From: JAKAIY01 sp963809385
Lineage (GTDB): Bacteria > Chloroflexota > Ktedonobacteria > Ktedonobacterales > JADMIN01
Assembly (NCBI GenBank): GCA_963809385.1
Contig: CAWEJL010000006.1
Location: forward strand, 248,001-312,000
Direction: 5' to 3'
Length of the DNA stretch: 64,000 bases
Shown here: positions 9,184-18,333 of the stretch, piece by piece
Position numbering within the stretch: position 1 is the first letter of the stretch
Layout: the number at the start of each line of letters is the position of its first letter
Translations under genes and position numbers: made by a program
The notes under the pieces: generated by a model
Told to the model about the DNA's origin: nothing
Database searches by the model: none
Seen by the model: the letters and a program-made list of their open reading frames with translations, nothing else

Positions 9184-10842
9184 CTACACGACCGCCTTCG
9201 CCGCCGCGCGGCCCGCTGTGCGCCCGGAGAAGAGGCAGCCGCCGAGGAAGGAGCCTTCCAGCGCGCTGTAGCCGTGCATGCCGCCGCCGCCGAAGCCCGC
9301 CACCTCGCCCGCCGCGTAGAGGCCGGGAACCGCCTGGCCGTCCGCGCCGAGGACGCGCGCGGAGAGGTCGGTCTCCAGCCCGCCCAGCGTCTTGCGCGTC
9401 AGGATGTGCAGCCGCACGGCGATCAGCGGGCCAGCCGCCGGGTCCAGCAGGCGGTGCGGCGGCGCGGTGCGGATCAGGCGGTCGCCCAGGTAGTGACGCG
9501 CGCCGCGGATGTGGGCGATCTGCGAGTCCTTGGTGAAGGGGTTGGCGATCTCGCGGTCGCGCGCGACCACCTCGCGCTCCACCGCCGCCCGGTCGAGCAG
9601 CGGCTCCTCTGTCAGCGCGTTCATGCCCGCGACCAGCTCCGGCAGCGTGCGCGCAACGATGAAGTCCGCGCCGCGCTCCTTGAACGCCTCCACCGGGCCA
9701 GTCGCTTTGCGGCCAGTGGCGCGGCCCAGGACCTGCCGCCAGCTCCTGTTGGTCAGGTCGGGATTCTGCTCGGAGCCGGAGAGCGCGAACTCCTTCTTGA
9801 TGATCTTCTGCGTCAGGATAAACCAGCTATAGTCGTAGCCTGTGCGCCGCAGGTAGGCCAGCGTGGCCATCGTATCGAATCCTGGGTAGAGCGGGACGGG
9901 CAGCCGCTGGCCGCGCGCGTCGAGCCAGAGCGAGGACGGGCCGGGCAGGATGCGGATGCCGTGGCGGCTCCAGATGGGGCTCCAGTTCTGGATGCCCTCG
10001 GTGTAGTGCCACATGCGGTCGGGATTGATGATGCGCCCGCCCGCCGCCTCGGTGATCGCCAGCATGCGCCCGTCCACATGCTCCGGCACGCCAGAGAGCA
10101 TCGTCGCGGGCGGGGTCCCCAGCCGCTCCGGCCAGTTGCGGCGGACGAGGTCGTGGTTGGCGCCGATGCCGCCGGAGGTGACGATCACCGCCTGCGCGCG
10201 GATGGTGAAGTCGCCTGTCACCACGCGCGAGCTCGCCTGCCCGCGCTCGATGACGCTCGGCTCCAGGATGTCGCCGTGGACGCCATCCACCGCGCCATTC
10301 GTGACGGTCAGGTCGTTCACGCGATGGCGGAACCTGAAGGTGAGCAGACCGCGCTTCTCCGCCGCGCGGACGCGCCGGATGAACGGCTCCAGCACGCCCG
10401 GCCCCGTGCCCCAGGTGATGTGGAAGCGCGGGACAGAGTTGCCATGTCCGGTGGCGTTACCGCCGCCGCGCTCGGCCCAGCCGACGACGGGAAACCAACG
10501 CATGCCCTGCTTCGCCAACCACTCCCGCTTCTCGCCAGCGGCGAAGGCGACGTAGGCCTCGGCCCATTGACGCGGCCAGCGATCCTCCGGGCGGTCGAAG
10601 GCCGCCGCGCCCAGCCAGTCCTGCAGGGCGAGGTCGGGGGAGTCGCGGATACCCATGCGGCGCTGCTCCGGCGAATCCACAAAGAACAGTCCGCCGAAGG
10701 ACCAGAACGCCTGCCCGCCGAGGCTCTGCTCCGGCTCCTGCTCGACGACGATGACACGCCTGCCGGCGTCCGTCAGCTCCGCCGCCGCTACCAGGCCCGC
10801 CAGCCCCGCGCCTACGATCACCACGTCCGCATCGAGCGCCAT
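9184..10842 (-). CDS. FAD-binding dehydrogenase (KstD/fumarate reductase-like)
   Basis: This 552-residue flavoprotein begins with a Rossmann FAD site, DVVIVGAGLAGLVAAAELTD, and the acidic end of strand 2 (VVEQEP). A second FAD-contact region lies at the C-terminus (GLYAAGEVAGFGGGGMHGYS, then GCLFSGRTAG). The arrangement matches the putative FAD-binding dehydrogenases related to 3-ketosteroid dehydrogenase and fumarate reductase flavoprotein. It probably oxidises or desaturates a lipid-like substrate, but the substrate is not visible. It is transcribed alone, convergent with the Ddn-like gene that ends 37 bases away. Confidence 0.88.
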   Translation of the reverse strand: MALDADVVIVGAGLAGLVAAAELTDAGRRVIVVEQEPEQSLGGQAFWSFGGLFFVDSPEQRRMGIRDSPDLALQDWLGAAAFDRPEDRWPRQWAEAYVAFAAGEKREWLAKQGMRWFPVVGWAERGGGNATGHGNSVPRFHITWGTGPGVLEPFIRRVRAAEKRGLLTFRFRHRVNDLTVTNGAVDGVHGDILEPSVIERGQASSRVVTGDFTIRAQAVIVTSGGIGANHDLVRRNWPERLGTPPATMLSGVPEHVDGRMLAITEAAGGRIINPDRMWHYTEGIQNWSPIWSRHGIRILPGPSSLWLDARGQRLPVPLYPGFDTMATLAYLRRTGYDYSWFILTQKIIKKEFALSGSEQNPDLTNRSWRQVLGRATGRKATGPVEAFKERGADFIVARTLPELVAGMNALTEEPLLDRAAVEREVVARDREIANPFTKDSQIAHIRGARHYLGDRLIRTAPPHRLLDPAAGPLIAVRLHILTRKTLGGLETDLSARVLGADGQAVPGLYAAGEVAGFGGGGMHGYSALEGSFLGGCLFSGRTAGRAAAKAVV

Positions 10843-10895
10843 CTATCAGCCTCCCCTGTCGCGCCAGCCACTGTATCGGGAGGATGATACCAGAT

Positions 10896-11090
10896 GTGGC
10901 GCGACAATCACCGCCTCCAACGCCAAGAGCCGCCCGCCCGCCTCAATCCGCTGGCCAATCCCAGCGTCACAGTGGAGCCAGGCGCTGAACGCATCCCGGC
11001 CTGCGCCAGCGTCGCGGACAAAGGCGAGCGCGAGCGGCTGTATGCGCATCACACCGAACTCATGCCGGTTTTACGCACGGATGCGCAAAT
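10896..11090 (+). pseudogene. Decayed Ddn-like nitroreductase fragment
   Basis: ITASNAKSRPPA in one frame, then NPLANPSVTVEPGAERIPAC and ADKGERERLYAHHTELMPVL in another, align with residues about 65-120 of the gene at 8739 (IAASKGGAPTNP, LLANPIVTVELGAE, ERERLYTRHAELMPGF). Both ends of the gene are missing and one frameshift is present. It is a relic of a duplication, now on the far side of the flavoprotein gene. Confidence 0.7.
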
Positions 11091-11196
11091 GGCGCCGTTG
11101 ATGCGCGCGCGATGTGGCTCATGCGAGACGCCCCACTTTGAACGGCAAAGGCGCGGAGGCGTCACAGCGCGTATCAGGCATAGGAGGAGAGCTAGC

Positions 11197-11637
11197 ATGA
11201 CAGTACAGGAGAACGCGGCTATCGCGCGCGCTGACGTCGAACTGTACAACAAGCGCGACCTGGATGGGATCGCCGCGCTCGCCAGCGCGGACGCGGAGCT
11301 CATCGACGTCGCGACCGGCCAGACCTTGCGCGGCCCCGCGGGCAGCCGCCAGTATTCCCAGGGGTTCATGACGGCCTTCCCTGACAGCACGTGCGAGATC
11401 ATCAGTGTGGTCGCGGACGAGCGGCGCGCCGTTGTGGAGTTCTGGGGGCGCGGGACACACACCGGCCCACTGGTTACTCCCGCTGGCACGCTTCCGCCGA
11501 CGGGACGCAAGGCCGAGGTGCGCTTCTGCCAGGTTTTGGAAATCCAGGGCGGGAAGATCACGCGGATGAGGAGCTACTGGGATCTGAATACCATGATGAC
11601 CCAGCTCGGTTTGGTCCCCGAGGCCGCGCACCCATAA
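11197..11637 (+). CDS. SnoaL-like ester cyclase/polyketide cyclase family protein
   Basis: These 146 residues have the SnoaL fold pattern: an N-terminal helix (NAAIARADVELYNKRDLDGI), a strand with DAELIDVATGQTLRGPAG, the FPDSTCEIISVVADERRAVV strand pair and the closing KITRMRSYWDLNTMMTQLGL. Members bind small ligands in an alpha+beta barrel; most have unknown roles. The ATG at 11197 has a strong TAGGAGGAGAG site; the longer upstream frame only runs through the nitroreductase relic. Single gene, cytoplasmic. Confidence 0.8.
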   Translation: MTVQENAAIARADVELYNKRDLDGIAALASADAELIDVATGQTLRGPAGSRQYSQGFMTAFPDSTCEIISVVADERRAVVEFWGRGTHTGPLVTPAGTLPPTGRKAEVRFCQVLEIQGGKITRMRSYWDLNTMMTQLGLVPEAAHP

Positions 11638-11744
11638 TCCTCGCCAGCCTTTACCCTACCGGCTTCACCATACAGCCGCTCCCGCCGGGCGCATACGCCT
11701 GACGGAGAGCGGCTGCGTCGCGCGTAGCGCTCGTTGAGCGGCGG

Positions 11745-11957
11745 CGCGTGGTTGTGCGGCCCCGCCAGCCCTGTCTTCAAGCGGACTCGCACGGCGGCTG
11801 CCAGGGCGGGGCGCAGGTGGACTATTACGATGTCAGCGGCGGCCACGTCTGGCCCGACGGCTTCCAGTATCTGCCCGCCGCGCTCATCGGCAAGACCAGC
11901 CGCAACCTCGACGCCAGCGTGACTATCTGGCGATTCTTCGCGGGCTACCATCGCTAA
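11745..11957 (+). pseudogene. C-terminal relic of a PHB-depolymerase/LpqC-type esterase
   Basis: GCQGGAQVDYYDVSGGHVWP followed by SRNLDASVTIWRFFAGYHR and a stop matches the end of polyhydroxybutyrate-depolymerase-type esterases. It keeps the catalytic His (GGHVWP) and the last helix (IWRFF). The nucleophile half is absent and no start is visible, so it is a gene remnant. Bases 11638-11744 show nothing recognisable. Confidence 0.6.
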
Positions 11958-12145
11958 TGAAAGGTACAGGGGATCGTGACAAGGGAACTGCGATAGCGCA
12001 CAATGAACATAATGAAATGCCCCACGCAAAGGACACTGGTTGACCGTCATCGTGTTGAGACGCGACGGCGCGCGTATTCAGGAATCCACAAGCGAGGACG
12101 TCGCGGGAATCTGGCAGTGTATCCGCACAGGAGGGTGAAGGACCG

Positions 12146-12571
12146 ATGGGACGCCGCTGGAGATGGTGGGTAGTCGCGCTTGTCGTTGTGGTCGTTCTGT
12201 TGGCGGGGTTCGCATGGGGCGCGGCGCAGCCGTGGACGGCCAATCACTTTGGGTATGCGCTGGCGGGCCGGGATGGCCTGCCGACCTACGTCTTTATGAA
12301 TGGCCGGCGCTATCACTCGGCGCAGGTGTGCGCTGGCGCGGGCTGGTGTCAGGCAGACCGGGAAATGCAGAACATTCCGCGTTGCTACACCCAGGCGGAC
12401 CTGAGCGGGCGAGGCGCATGGCCGCTCGAAACGGCGGGGACGATGTTCACCCTGTTCGGCGCCCAGCGCGCGCTGCTGGTTCCAACAGGGAGCCGCGGCC
12501 TCACAAGCACGATCATCATCGCCGATGGTCTGAACTGTTATGTGCAGTATGGCCTGGAGGGCTCGCCGTAG
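12146..12571 (+). CDS. Hypothetical membrane-anchored or secreted protein
   Basis: Of 141 residues, 7-27 form one hydrophobic helix (WWVVALVVVVVLLAGFAWGA) that is either a signal peptide or an N-terminal anchor. The rest is a small outer domain with paired Cys (QVCAGAGWCQAD, later NIPRCYTQ and LNCYVQYG) that could form disulfides. GGAGGGTGAAGG precedes the ATG. I do not recognise the family. It is convergent with the methyltransferase ending 7 bases away. Confidence 0.65.
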   Translation: MGRRWRWWVVALVVVVVLLAGFAWGAAQPWTANHFGYALAGRDGLPTYVFMNGRRYHSAQVCAGAGWCQADREMQNIPRCYTQADLSGRGAWPLETAGTMFTLFGAQRALLVPTGSRGLTSTIIIADGLNCYVQYGLEGSP

Positions 12572-12578
12572 CCCGCTC

Positions 12579-13178
12579 TCAGCGGGCGGCGACGGTGGCC
12601 AGGATGAGTGGGTAGACCACGCCCCGCTGCCGCTCGATGCGCAGCCCGGCGGCGGCGAAGATGCGCTGGCGGGCTGCGGCGGGCTGGGCGTGCTCGTGGA
12701 GGCCGAGCCAGGCCAGCGCGCGCGGCGGGGCGAAATCGGCGAGGATGAAGTGGCCGCCGGGGCGCAGCACGCGGGCAATCTCACGCACGCCCGCCGCGTG
12801 GTCGCGCCAGTGGTGGAATGACAGCGTGCTGAAGACCAGATCAACGCTGGCATCGGGCAGGGGCAGCGATTCGGCGAGGCCGCGAAGGATGGTGGCGTCA
12901 GGGGTCAGACGCCGCGCGACATTCACCATGCCCTCGGCGGGATCAACGCCGGTGAGCTGGACGCCCGGCCAGCGGGTCGCCGCGGCGCGTAGCAGGCGCC
13001 CCGTGCCGCAGCCCACATCCAGCACGCTCGCGGGCGCGGGCAGCGGCGCGGCGAGGTCGAGCACGGCGTTGTGGACGCGAGCGAAGAGGAAGCGCTGCAT
13101 CCACGAGCGCTCATAGTTCCGCGACCACTGCTCGAACTGCTGGACATCAGGGGTCTGGTATGCGGTGTCGGATGGCAT
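12579..13178 (-). CDS. Class I SAM-dependent methyltransferase
   Basis: The 199-residue protein has motif I VLDVGCGTGRLL near residue 50, the acidic strand-2 end TGVDPAEGM, motif III SLPLPDASVDLVFSTLSFHH and the post-motif VLRPGGHFILADF. This is the UbiE/Methyltransf_11 type. The C-terminus is shorter than in ubiquinone enzymes and the substrate is unknown. The start at 13178 (MPSDTAYQTPD) removes a poorly conserved N-terminal stretch present in the longer frame. Confidence 0.85.
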   Translation of the reverse strand: MPSDTAYQTPDVQQFEQWSRNYERSWMQRFLFARVHNAVLDLAAPLPAPASVLDVGCGTGRLLRAAATRWPGVQLTGVDPAEGMVNVARRLTPDATILRGLAESLPLPDASVDLVFSTLSFHHWRDHAAGVREIARVLRPGGHFILADFAPPRALAWLGLHEHAQPAAARQRIFAAAGLRIERQRGVVYPLILATVAAR

Positions 13179-13367
13179 GGGCGCCCTCGATTCTGGCGGG
13201 CCTAGCCGGTCACGCGTTGAACATATCACCCTGCGCACGATGGCGCCAGTGTCGCGCGCATAACGCGGTCGCTCCTATGGCTGGCGGCGGTGTGAGCGCG
13301 CGCGGTACACTGCATGGGGCTGGCGCGCGGGCGCTGGCGGGCAAGATGTAGGGGGCGCTGACCAACG

Positions 13368-13613
13368 ATGCGCGTGCGGATACGCTATTTCGCCTCGCTG
13401 CGTGAGGCGGCGGGGCTGGCGGATGAGGCGCTCGATCTGCCGGAGGGCGCCACCGTCGGGCAGGCGCGCGCGCTGCTGGCGGAGCGACGGCCCGCGCTGG
13501 CCGCGCCGCTCGCGCCGTGCATGGCGGCCATCAACCAGCGCTATGTGACGGCGGATGCGCCGCTGACAGAAAACGACGAGCTGGTGTTCATCCCACCGCT
13601 GGGGGGAGGCTGA
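13368..13613 (+). CDS. moaD: Molybdopterin synthase small subunit
   Basis: MoaD is the 81-residue ubiquitin-fold sulfur carrier that, as a thiocarboxylate, gives sulfur to precursor Z (cPMP) to form molybdopterin. RIRYFASLREAAGLADEAL opens the fold, NDELVFIPPLGGG closes it, and the essential C-terminal Gly-Gly is present. moaE follows two bases after the stop, so the two synthase subunits are translated from one message. No other molybdenum-cofactor gene lies in the window. Confidence 0.93.
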   Translation: MRVRIRYFASLREAAGLADEALDLPEGATVGQARALLAERRPALAAPLAPCMAAINQRYVTADAPLTENDELVFIPPLGGG

Positions 13614-13615
13614 GC

Positions 13616-14056
13616 GTGACTGAGCAATCCACCGGAGGGCCGGTCATCCGCATCACCCGCGAGCCGCTGGACGCCGAGGCGATCCGCGCGCTGGAGGCGG
13701 CGGTGACGACTCCTGGCGCGGGCGGCGTCGTCACGTTCGCCGGAGTCGTGCGCGACAACGCGCGCGGCAAGCGCGTGCGCTCGCTGGAGTATGACGCTTA
13801 CCCGGAGATGGCCGAGCGCCAGATGGGCGAGATCGCCGCCGAGGTGGCGCGCCGCTGGCCGGAGTGCGGGCTGGCGATGGTCCACCGCATCGGGCCGATG
13901 GCGATTGGCGAGGCGAGCGTCGTGATCGTCGCCGCCTGCCCGCACCGCGCCGAGGCCTTCGAGGCCTGCCGCTACGCGATAGATACGCTCAAGGCGAACG
14001 TGCCGATCTGGAAGAAAGAGTTCTACGAAGACGGCGAGGCGTGGGTCGAAGGCTAG
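13616..14056 (+). CDS. moaE: Molybdopterin synthase catalytic subunit
   Basis: MoaE binds cPMP and MoaD to make molybdopterin. Its 146 residues include VTFAGVVRDNARGKRVRSLE, the MVHRIGPMAIGEASVVIV core, CPHRAEAFEACRYAIDTLKA, and the catalytic Lys loop VPIWKKEFYEDGEAWVEG. The GTG at 13616 was chosen because GGGGGGAGG lies eight bases upstream, inside the end of moaD. The longer reading frame overlaps moaD and is not used. Confidence 0.93.
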   Translation: MTEQSTGGPVIRITREPLDAEAIRALEAAVTTPGAGGVVTFAGVVRDNARGKRVRSLEYDAYPEMAERQMGEIAAEVARRWPECGLAMVHRIGPMAIGEASVVIVAACPHRAEAFEACRYAIDTLKANVPIWKKEFYEDGEAWVEG

Positions 14057-14087
14057 CAAGAGGTGGCGGGCGGCGTGGCCCAGCAAT

Positions 14088-14240
14088 GGTCCGGCGAATA
14101 ATTCGCGCCTGAAGGCCTGCGGCCACAACGTCCGCCTGCGCGGGACGCACGTTCGGCGGGATGCGGACCCGCGCAGGCGGGTCTCGTGGCGGCGCGAGCC
14201 GCCTTCAGGCGCGGTTGCAACCGCCCGCGCCGTCAGGAGA
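14088..14240. repeat. Dispersed repeat R2
   Basis: GAATAATTCGCGCCTGAAGG opens the element, GTCCGCCTGCGCGG and CCGCGCAGGCGGGTC form an inner inverted pair, and GCCTTCAGGCGCGGTTGCAA closes it. The outer arms GCGCCTGAAGGC and GCCTTCAGGCGC are also complementary. Sister copies occur near 25.2 and 38.1 kb. Confidence 0.75.
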
Positions 14241-14249
14241 AAACAAGCG

Positions 14250-14969
14250 ATGAAATTCGGGGTGGTCGTGTTCCCCGGCACCTGGAGCGATAAAGATACG
14301 TTGCGCGTCCTGGGCCCGATCATGGGGCAGGAGGCTGTGCCGATCTGGCATGAAGACACCGACCTGCAGGGCTGTGACGCGGTGATCCTGCCGGGCGGCT
14401 TCTCGTATGGCGACTACCTACGCGCCGGGGCCATCGCGCGCTTCGCCCCGGTGATGGGCGCGATCAAGTCGTTCACCGAGCGCGGCGGGCTGGCGCTGGG
14501 CATCTGCAACGGCTTCCAGATTCTGCTGGAGGCGGGACTGCTGCCAGGCGCCATGCGGCGCAACGCTAGCCTGGAGTTCCGCTGCCAGTGGACCAATCTG
14601 CGCGTCGAGAACGCGGACACGCCCTTCACCCGGCTGATGTCGCGCGGACAGGTGATCCGCGTGCCCGTCTCGCATGGCGAGGGCAACTACTACGCCGATG
14701 ACGCGACGCTCGACGCGCTGGAGGCTAGCAACGGCGTCCTCTTCCGCTACAGCGAGCCGAACGGGACAATCACCGACGCCGCCAACCCTAATGGCTCGCG
14801 GCGCAACATCGCTGGCATCATCAACCCCGCGCGCACCGTGGCGGCGATGATGCCCCATCCGGAACGCTGCGGCGAGGCGCTGCTGGGCGGTGAGGATGGC
14901 AAGCTGGTCTTCGGCTCGATGATCGCCGCGCTGACCGAGAAACGCGAGCGCCAGACGGTCGCGAGCTAA
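14250..14969 (+). CDS. purQ: Phosphoribosylformylglycinamidine synthase, glutaminase subunit
   Basis: PurQ releases ammonia from glutamine for PurL in the fourth step of purine synthesis. The 239 residues show the class I amidotransferase triad: the Cys in LALGICNGFQILLEAG, and the His and Glu in MMPHPERCGEALLGG. The N-terminal GVVVFPGTWSDKDT is typical of the family. Neither purS nor purL lies nearby, so the purine genes are scattered in this genome. AGGAGAAAAC precedes the ATG, and an R2 repeat fills the space upstream. Confidence 0.95.
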   Translation: MKFGVVVFPGTWSDKDTLRVLGPIMGQEAVPIWHEDTDLQGCDAVILPGGFSYGDYLRAGAIARFAPVMGAIKSFTERGGLALGICNGFQILLEAGLLPGAMRRNASLEFRCQWTNLRVENADTPFTRLMSRGQVIRVPVSHGEGNYYADDATLDALEASNGVLFRYSEPNGTITDAANPNGSRRNIAGIINPARTVAAMMPHPERCGEALLGGEDGKLVFGSMIAALTEKRERQTVAS

Positions 14970-15133
14970 GCGGCGCGGCCTTGCACGGCCGGCGCACGGA
15001 CGGTGCGAGCCAGGAGGCGCGGCCTTGAAAGGTCGGCGCACGGTACGGTGACGAGCTAAGCGGCGCGGCCTTGAAAGGCCGGCGCACGGAACGAGGGGGA
15101 TACATCCCCAGGCCGTTCAAGGCTGGGAGGCGG
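14970..15133. repeat. Three tandem R1 direct arms plus one inverted arm
   Basis: CGGCGCGGCCTTGCACGGCC, GGCGCGGCCTTGAAAGGTCG and CGGCGCGGCCTTGAAAGGCC occur in a row about 40 bases apart, each followed by GGCGCACGG. A single inverted arm (CAGGCCGTTCAAGGCTGGGAG in part) closes the array. It is the only clear local tandem amplification of R1 here. Confidence 0.7.
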
Positions 15134-15178
15134 AGGCCATCGCCTACCATATATATGAAGAATATGAGGAGCCAGCGT

Positions 15179-15955
15179 ATGTCTTCGTCCGAGCCGCGCG
15201 ACCCGCGCTTTTTCCAGGCGACAGAGATCACGACGGCGACCTATGACCAGATGGCCGGCGACTATGCCGAGCGCAACGAGGAGATGGGGAAGTTCTGGGT
15301 CGAGCGCATGGAGCGCTTCGTGGAGTTGATGGAGGAAGCGCTGGAGGAGCGGCCCATCCCCGACCTCTCTGACCTGGGCCGCCCCGGCGACGACATCACG
15401 GTCGCCGAATATCTGGCGTTCGTCCCCGCGCTGGACGCGGGCTGTGGACCGGGCCGCGACGCGCGGGCGATGGCGGCGCGCGGCCTGCCCGTGCTGGCGG
15501 TGGATATCTCGCAGGGCATGCTGGACGCGGCGGGCGAGCGGACTCCGCGCCGCCTGCCCAAGGGCTCCATCCACTACGCGCTGATGGACCTGCGGCGGCT
15601 GGACCTGCCCGACGCCAGCGTGCGCGGCGTCTGGGTCTCCGCCTCGCTGCTGCACCTACCCCGGCGGACGGCGCCGCGCGCGATGGCCGAGCTGGCGCGC
15701 GTGGCGCGGGCGGGCGCGCCCGTGGCGCTCTTCCTCAAGCAGCGCGGGCCAGACGAGGAGCCGGAGAGCTACGTGCCTTACCCCGGCGAGAACCCCAACA
15801 ATCTGCGGCGATTCTACGCCTTCTACAGCGAGGACGAGGTCTGCGCGCTGCTGACGGACGCCGGGCTGGAGCTCGTGGAGATGAAGACCAGCAACAAGAA
15901 GCCTAGCTCGCCGACCGATCACGCCTGGATTTGCGCGCTGGCCCGCCGCGCGTAA
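15179..15955 (+). CDS. Class I SAM-dependent methyltransferase
   Basis: A 258-residue enzyme with a 70-residue helical N-terminus (TTATYDQMAGDYAERNEEMG) and a methyltransferase core. Motif I is LDAGCGPGRDARAMAARG, strand 2 is VLAVDISQGMLD, motif III is LDLPDASVRGVWVSASLLHL. Tryptophan and tyrosine-rich loops before the C-terminus may bind the acceptor. The acceptor is unknown. The ATG at 15179 follows ATGAGGAG; an upstream ATG at 15155 is possible. Confidence 0.8.
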   Translation: MSSSEPRDPRFFQATEITTATYDQMAGDYAERNEEMGKFWVERMERFVELMEEALEERPIPDLSDLGRPGDDITVAEYLAFVPALDAGCGPGRDARAMAARGLPVLAVDISQGMLDAAGERTPRRLPKGSIHYALMDLRRLDLPDASVRGVWVSASLLHLPRRTAPRAMAELARVARAGAPVALFLKQRGPDEEPESYVPYPGENPNNLRRFYAFYSEDEVCALLTDAGLELVEMKTSNKKPSSPTDHAWICALARRA

Positions 15956-16168
15956 AGGCGCGTTGGTGGCCAGGAGCGCCGCGTCCCACATGCGTAATGG
16001 CCAGAATGGGAACGCGGGCGGGGCCATCGGGTATACTGGTCGCAGGCGCCCCGCCCGCGCTGTCCTGAGGGATGCACGGCCCGGTCCGCCGCCAGTTGGA
16101 GAGCGATAGCGCGCCACTGACCATGTCAGTCAAGCTGGGCGCGGCTGACCTAATGACAGGGAGCGAGC

Positions 16169-18300
16169 GTGACGTACCCCCATAACCCGCGTGAGGGCGC
16201 GCCCAAAACCGTCCGGCTGGAAGACCAGCCGCTCCCCGACCGCGAGGTGTCTTTTCATACCCCGCGCGCCGGTGACTGGCTGCTCTTAGCCGTGCTGGTT
16301 GTCGCGCTGCTCGGTATTGGCGCGCGCGTTTGGTCGCAGCTAGGCTTTGGCGATCCGGTCGGGCGGGCGATCTTCTTCGGATTGCTGTTGCTGGCGGTCT
16401 ACTGGACCGCGCTCGTCTACACCTTCAAGCTCTCGCTCTCGGCGCGCGTCGGGCCGCAAGGACTGGCCATCGTGCGCGGCCCCTGGCGCGTGGAGCTCCG
16501 GTGGAGCGAGATCATCCGCCTGATGGAGCGGCCGCAAGCGGTCGGAGGCAGACGCTACCGCTGGGTGGTGGCGCTCGCCCGCGACGGGCGCCGCATCCAG
16601 ATTCGCGAGGACGCCCTGCTCGACTACGAGCGCTTCCGCCGCGAGGTGTACCAGCGCTATCGCATGTGGCGCGATCATGGCGGCACCTGGGGCGCAACCG
16701 GCGGCGGGCCGTACATGGCGCGGGAATCGGTCGCCGATGAGGCGCGCTGGTGGGCGTTCGCCGCGCTGATGATCGCCCTGCCGGGACTCTACCTGACGCT
16801 GCTGCTGCCAGTCACCAATCCGGCGGGCTACGCGCTGCTGGCGCTGGCGCTGCTGTGCCTCGGGATGGTGGCGTCGGTATTCCTGCAGCGGCGAACCTAC
16901 GCGCTGGATGGCCGCATGATCGAGGCGCGTGGCCTCCTGGAGCGTATCCATCTGGCGTGGCGTGATGTCTCGAAGGTCGAGCGCACGCGCCACCCCGCCA
17001 GCGGTATCATCCTGGCGGTGGTCGCGGTGGGACGGCTGGCGCTGCGGCTGGCGGCGCGCGGGGACGCGGGCATTCGCGGCTTCGCCTGGTCGCCGCGTGT
17101 GCCGGAATATCTGACGCTGCGCGGCGGCGGGCGCCACGCGCGCATCCGGCTGCATCACCTCGCCCAGCCCGAAGAGCTACTGGCGTGGATTGAGTTCTAC
17201 ACCGGCCTGCGCCGCGCCGGCCCCTCGCGCCCGCTGGAGTCCGCCGCCGCAGCGGCGCGGAGCGGCGCGCCTGAGCCAGTTATGGCCGCCGCTATGGCGG
17301 GCGCTGAGGCCGCAGACGAACGGGAGCCCGATCTCTCCGACGCGTCGGGGCCGCTGGACCCGTGGGGCGGCGCGCGGCGCGGCGCGCCAGTGGTCGAGCC
17401 TGCTCGCGCGGAGTCAGGGCCGCTTCACGAGCCGCTCCCAGAGCCACTATTCCGGGGCTCGCCTCTGAGCGCCAGCTTCCGCGAGGCGGATGGCCTCGAC
17501 CAGCCCCCAGCCTCCGCTGATGAGGCCGAACAGAACGATGAGGCTTGGCTGCGCGAGACGAGCGCGCTGTTCAGCATGAGCGGCGGCGCGCCCGCGCGCC
17601 CAGTGACGGACGCGCCAGACGCGCCGGAGCCCCCCGGTGGCTCCGTAGCGGACGCGCAGACCATCGCCACACCCGCCACACCCGCCCACCCGCCACACCC
17701 GCCACACCCGCTACGCCCCGCGCGCGACAGTTCGTTCCCCCACCCATCCCGTCACGCGGGCCACGCCGCACGCTATCCAGCGTGCCCCAGCACACACCAC
17801 CCGCCGCGCAGCCTCCCACGCCGCCCGCCGCGCAGCCTCCCACGCCTCCCAACGCGCCACCACGCACGCCTCCCCATGAGCCATCGGGCGCGCCACCGCG
17901 CGTGGCCCCATTCGCGCCGCCATTCGCGCCGCGCTCCACGCCGCAGCCGCGCCCGCAATCGCCATTCGCGCCCTATGTTCCGGAAATGCCGGAAGAAGAG
18001 CCAGCGCCAGCGGCGGCGGAAGTGGCGTCAGCGGAGGCGACGCCTGCTGCCGCGGCGGCGCGCTGGGACATCCCGCCCGTTCCCCCATATCCATATGAGA
18101 TCGGCCCGGCGAGCCAGCCAGAGCGCGCTGATCTAGACGCGAGTGAAGCGGAGAACGAGGATGGCGACGGCATAGATGAGCCAGCGCCCTGGCGCAATCA
18201 GGACTGGCAGCCGCCGATCCTGCCACGCTTCGGCCCGCCAGGCGAGCAGCCCGGAGGGGAGCGCCCGCCGCGCCGCGATGGCCAGCAGTCGGACCAGTAG
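16169..18300 (+). pseudogene. Double PH-like membrane protein with Pro-rich tail, frameshifted
   Basis: Residues 1-345 form two units, each a pair of membrane helices (DWLLLAVLVVALLGIGARV; WWAFAALMIALPGLYLTLLL) followed by a bacterial-PH-like beta domain (GLAIVRGPWRVELRWSEIIR; RMIEARGLLERIHLAWRDVS). A long disordered Ala/Pro tail follows. In the CCACACCCG repeats near 17670-17710 the frame breaks. The tail continues in another frame with tandem PPAAQPPT units and ends QPPILPRFGPP...DGQQSDQ at 18300. The second frame has normal codon use and natural composition, so the tail is one protein split by slippage or by a read error. Membrane bound; role unknown. Confidence 0.65.
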
Positions 18301-18333
18301 CGCGCCCACCGCGCGAGTAAGGAGCCGCCACGG

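Noticed and set aside
9031..10887. 618-residue open frame on the plus strand
   Set aside because: Antisense shadow of the FAD dehydrogenase, which has clear motifs; the plus frame has none.
14970..15133. Possible CRISPR-like array from R1 arms 40 bases apart
   Set aside because: Only three unequal arms, each itself palindromic, with spacers that are parts of the repeat family.
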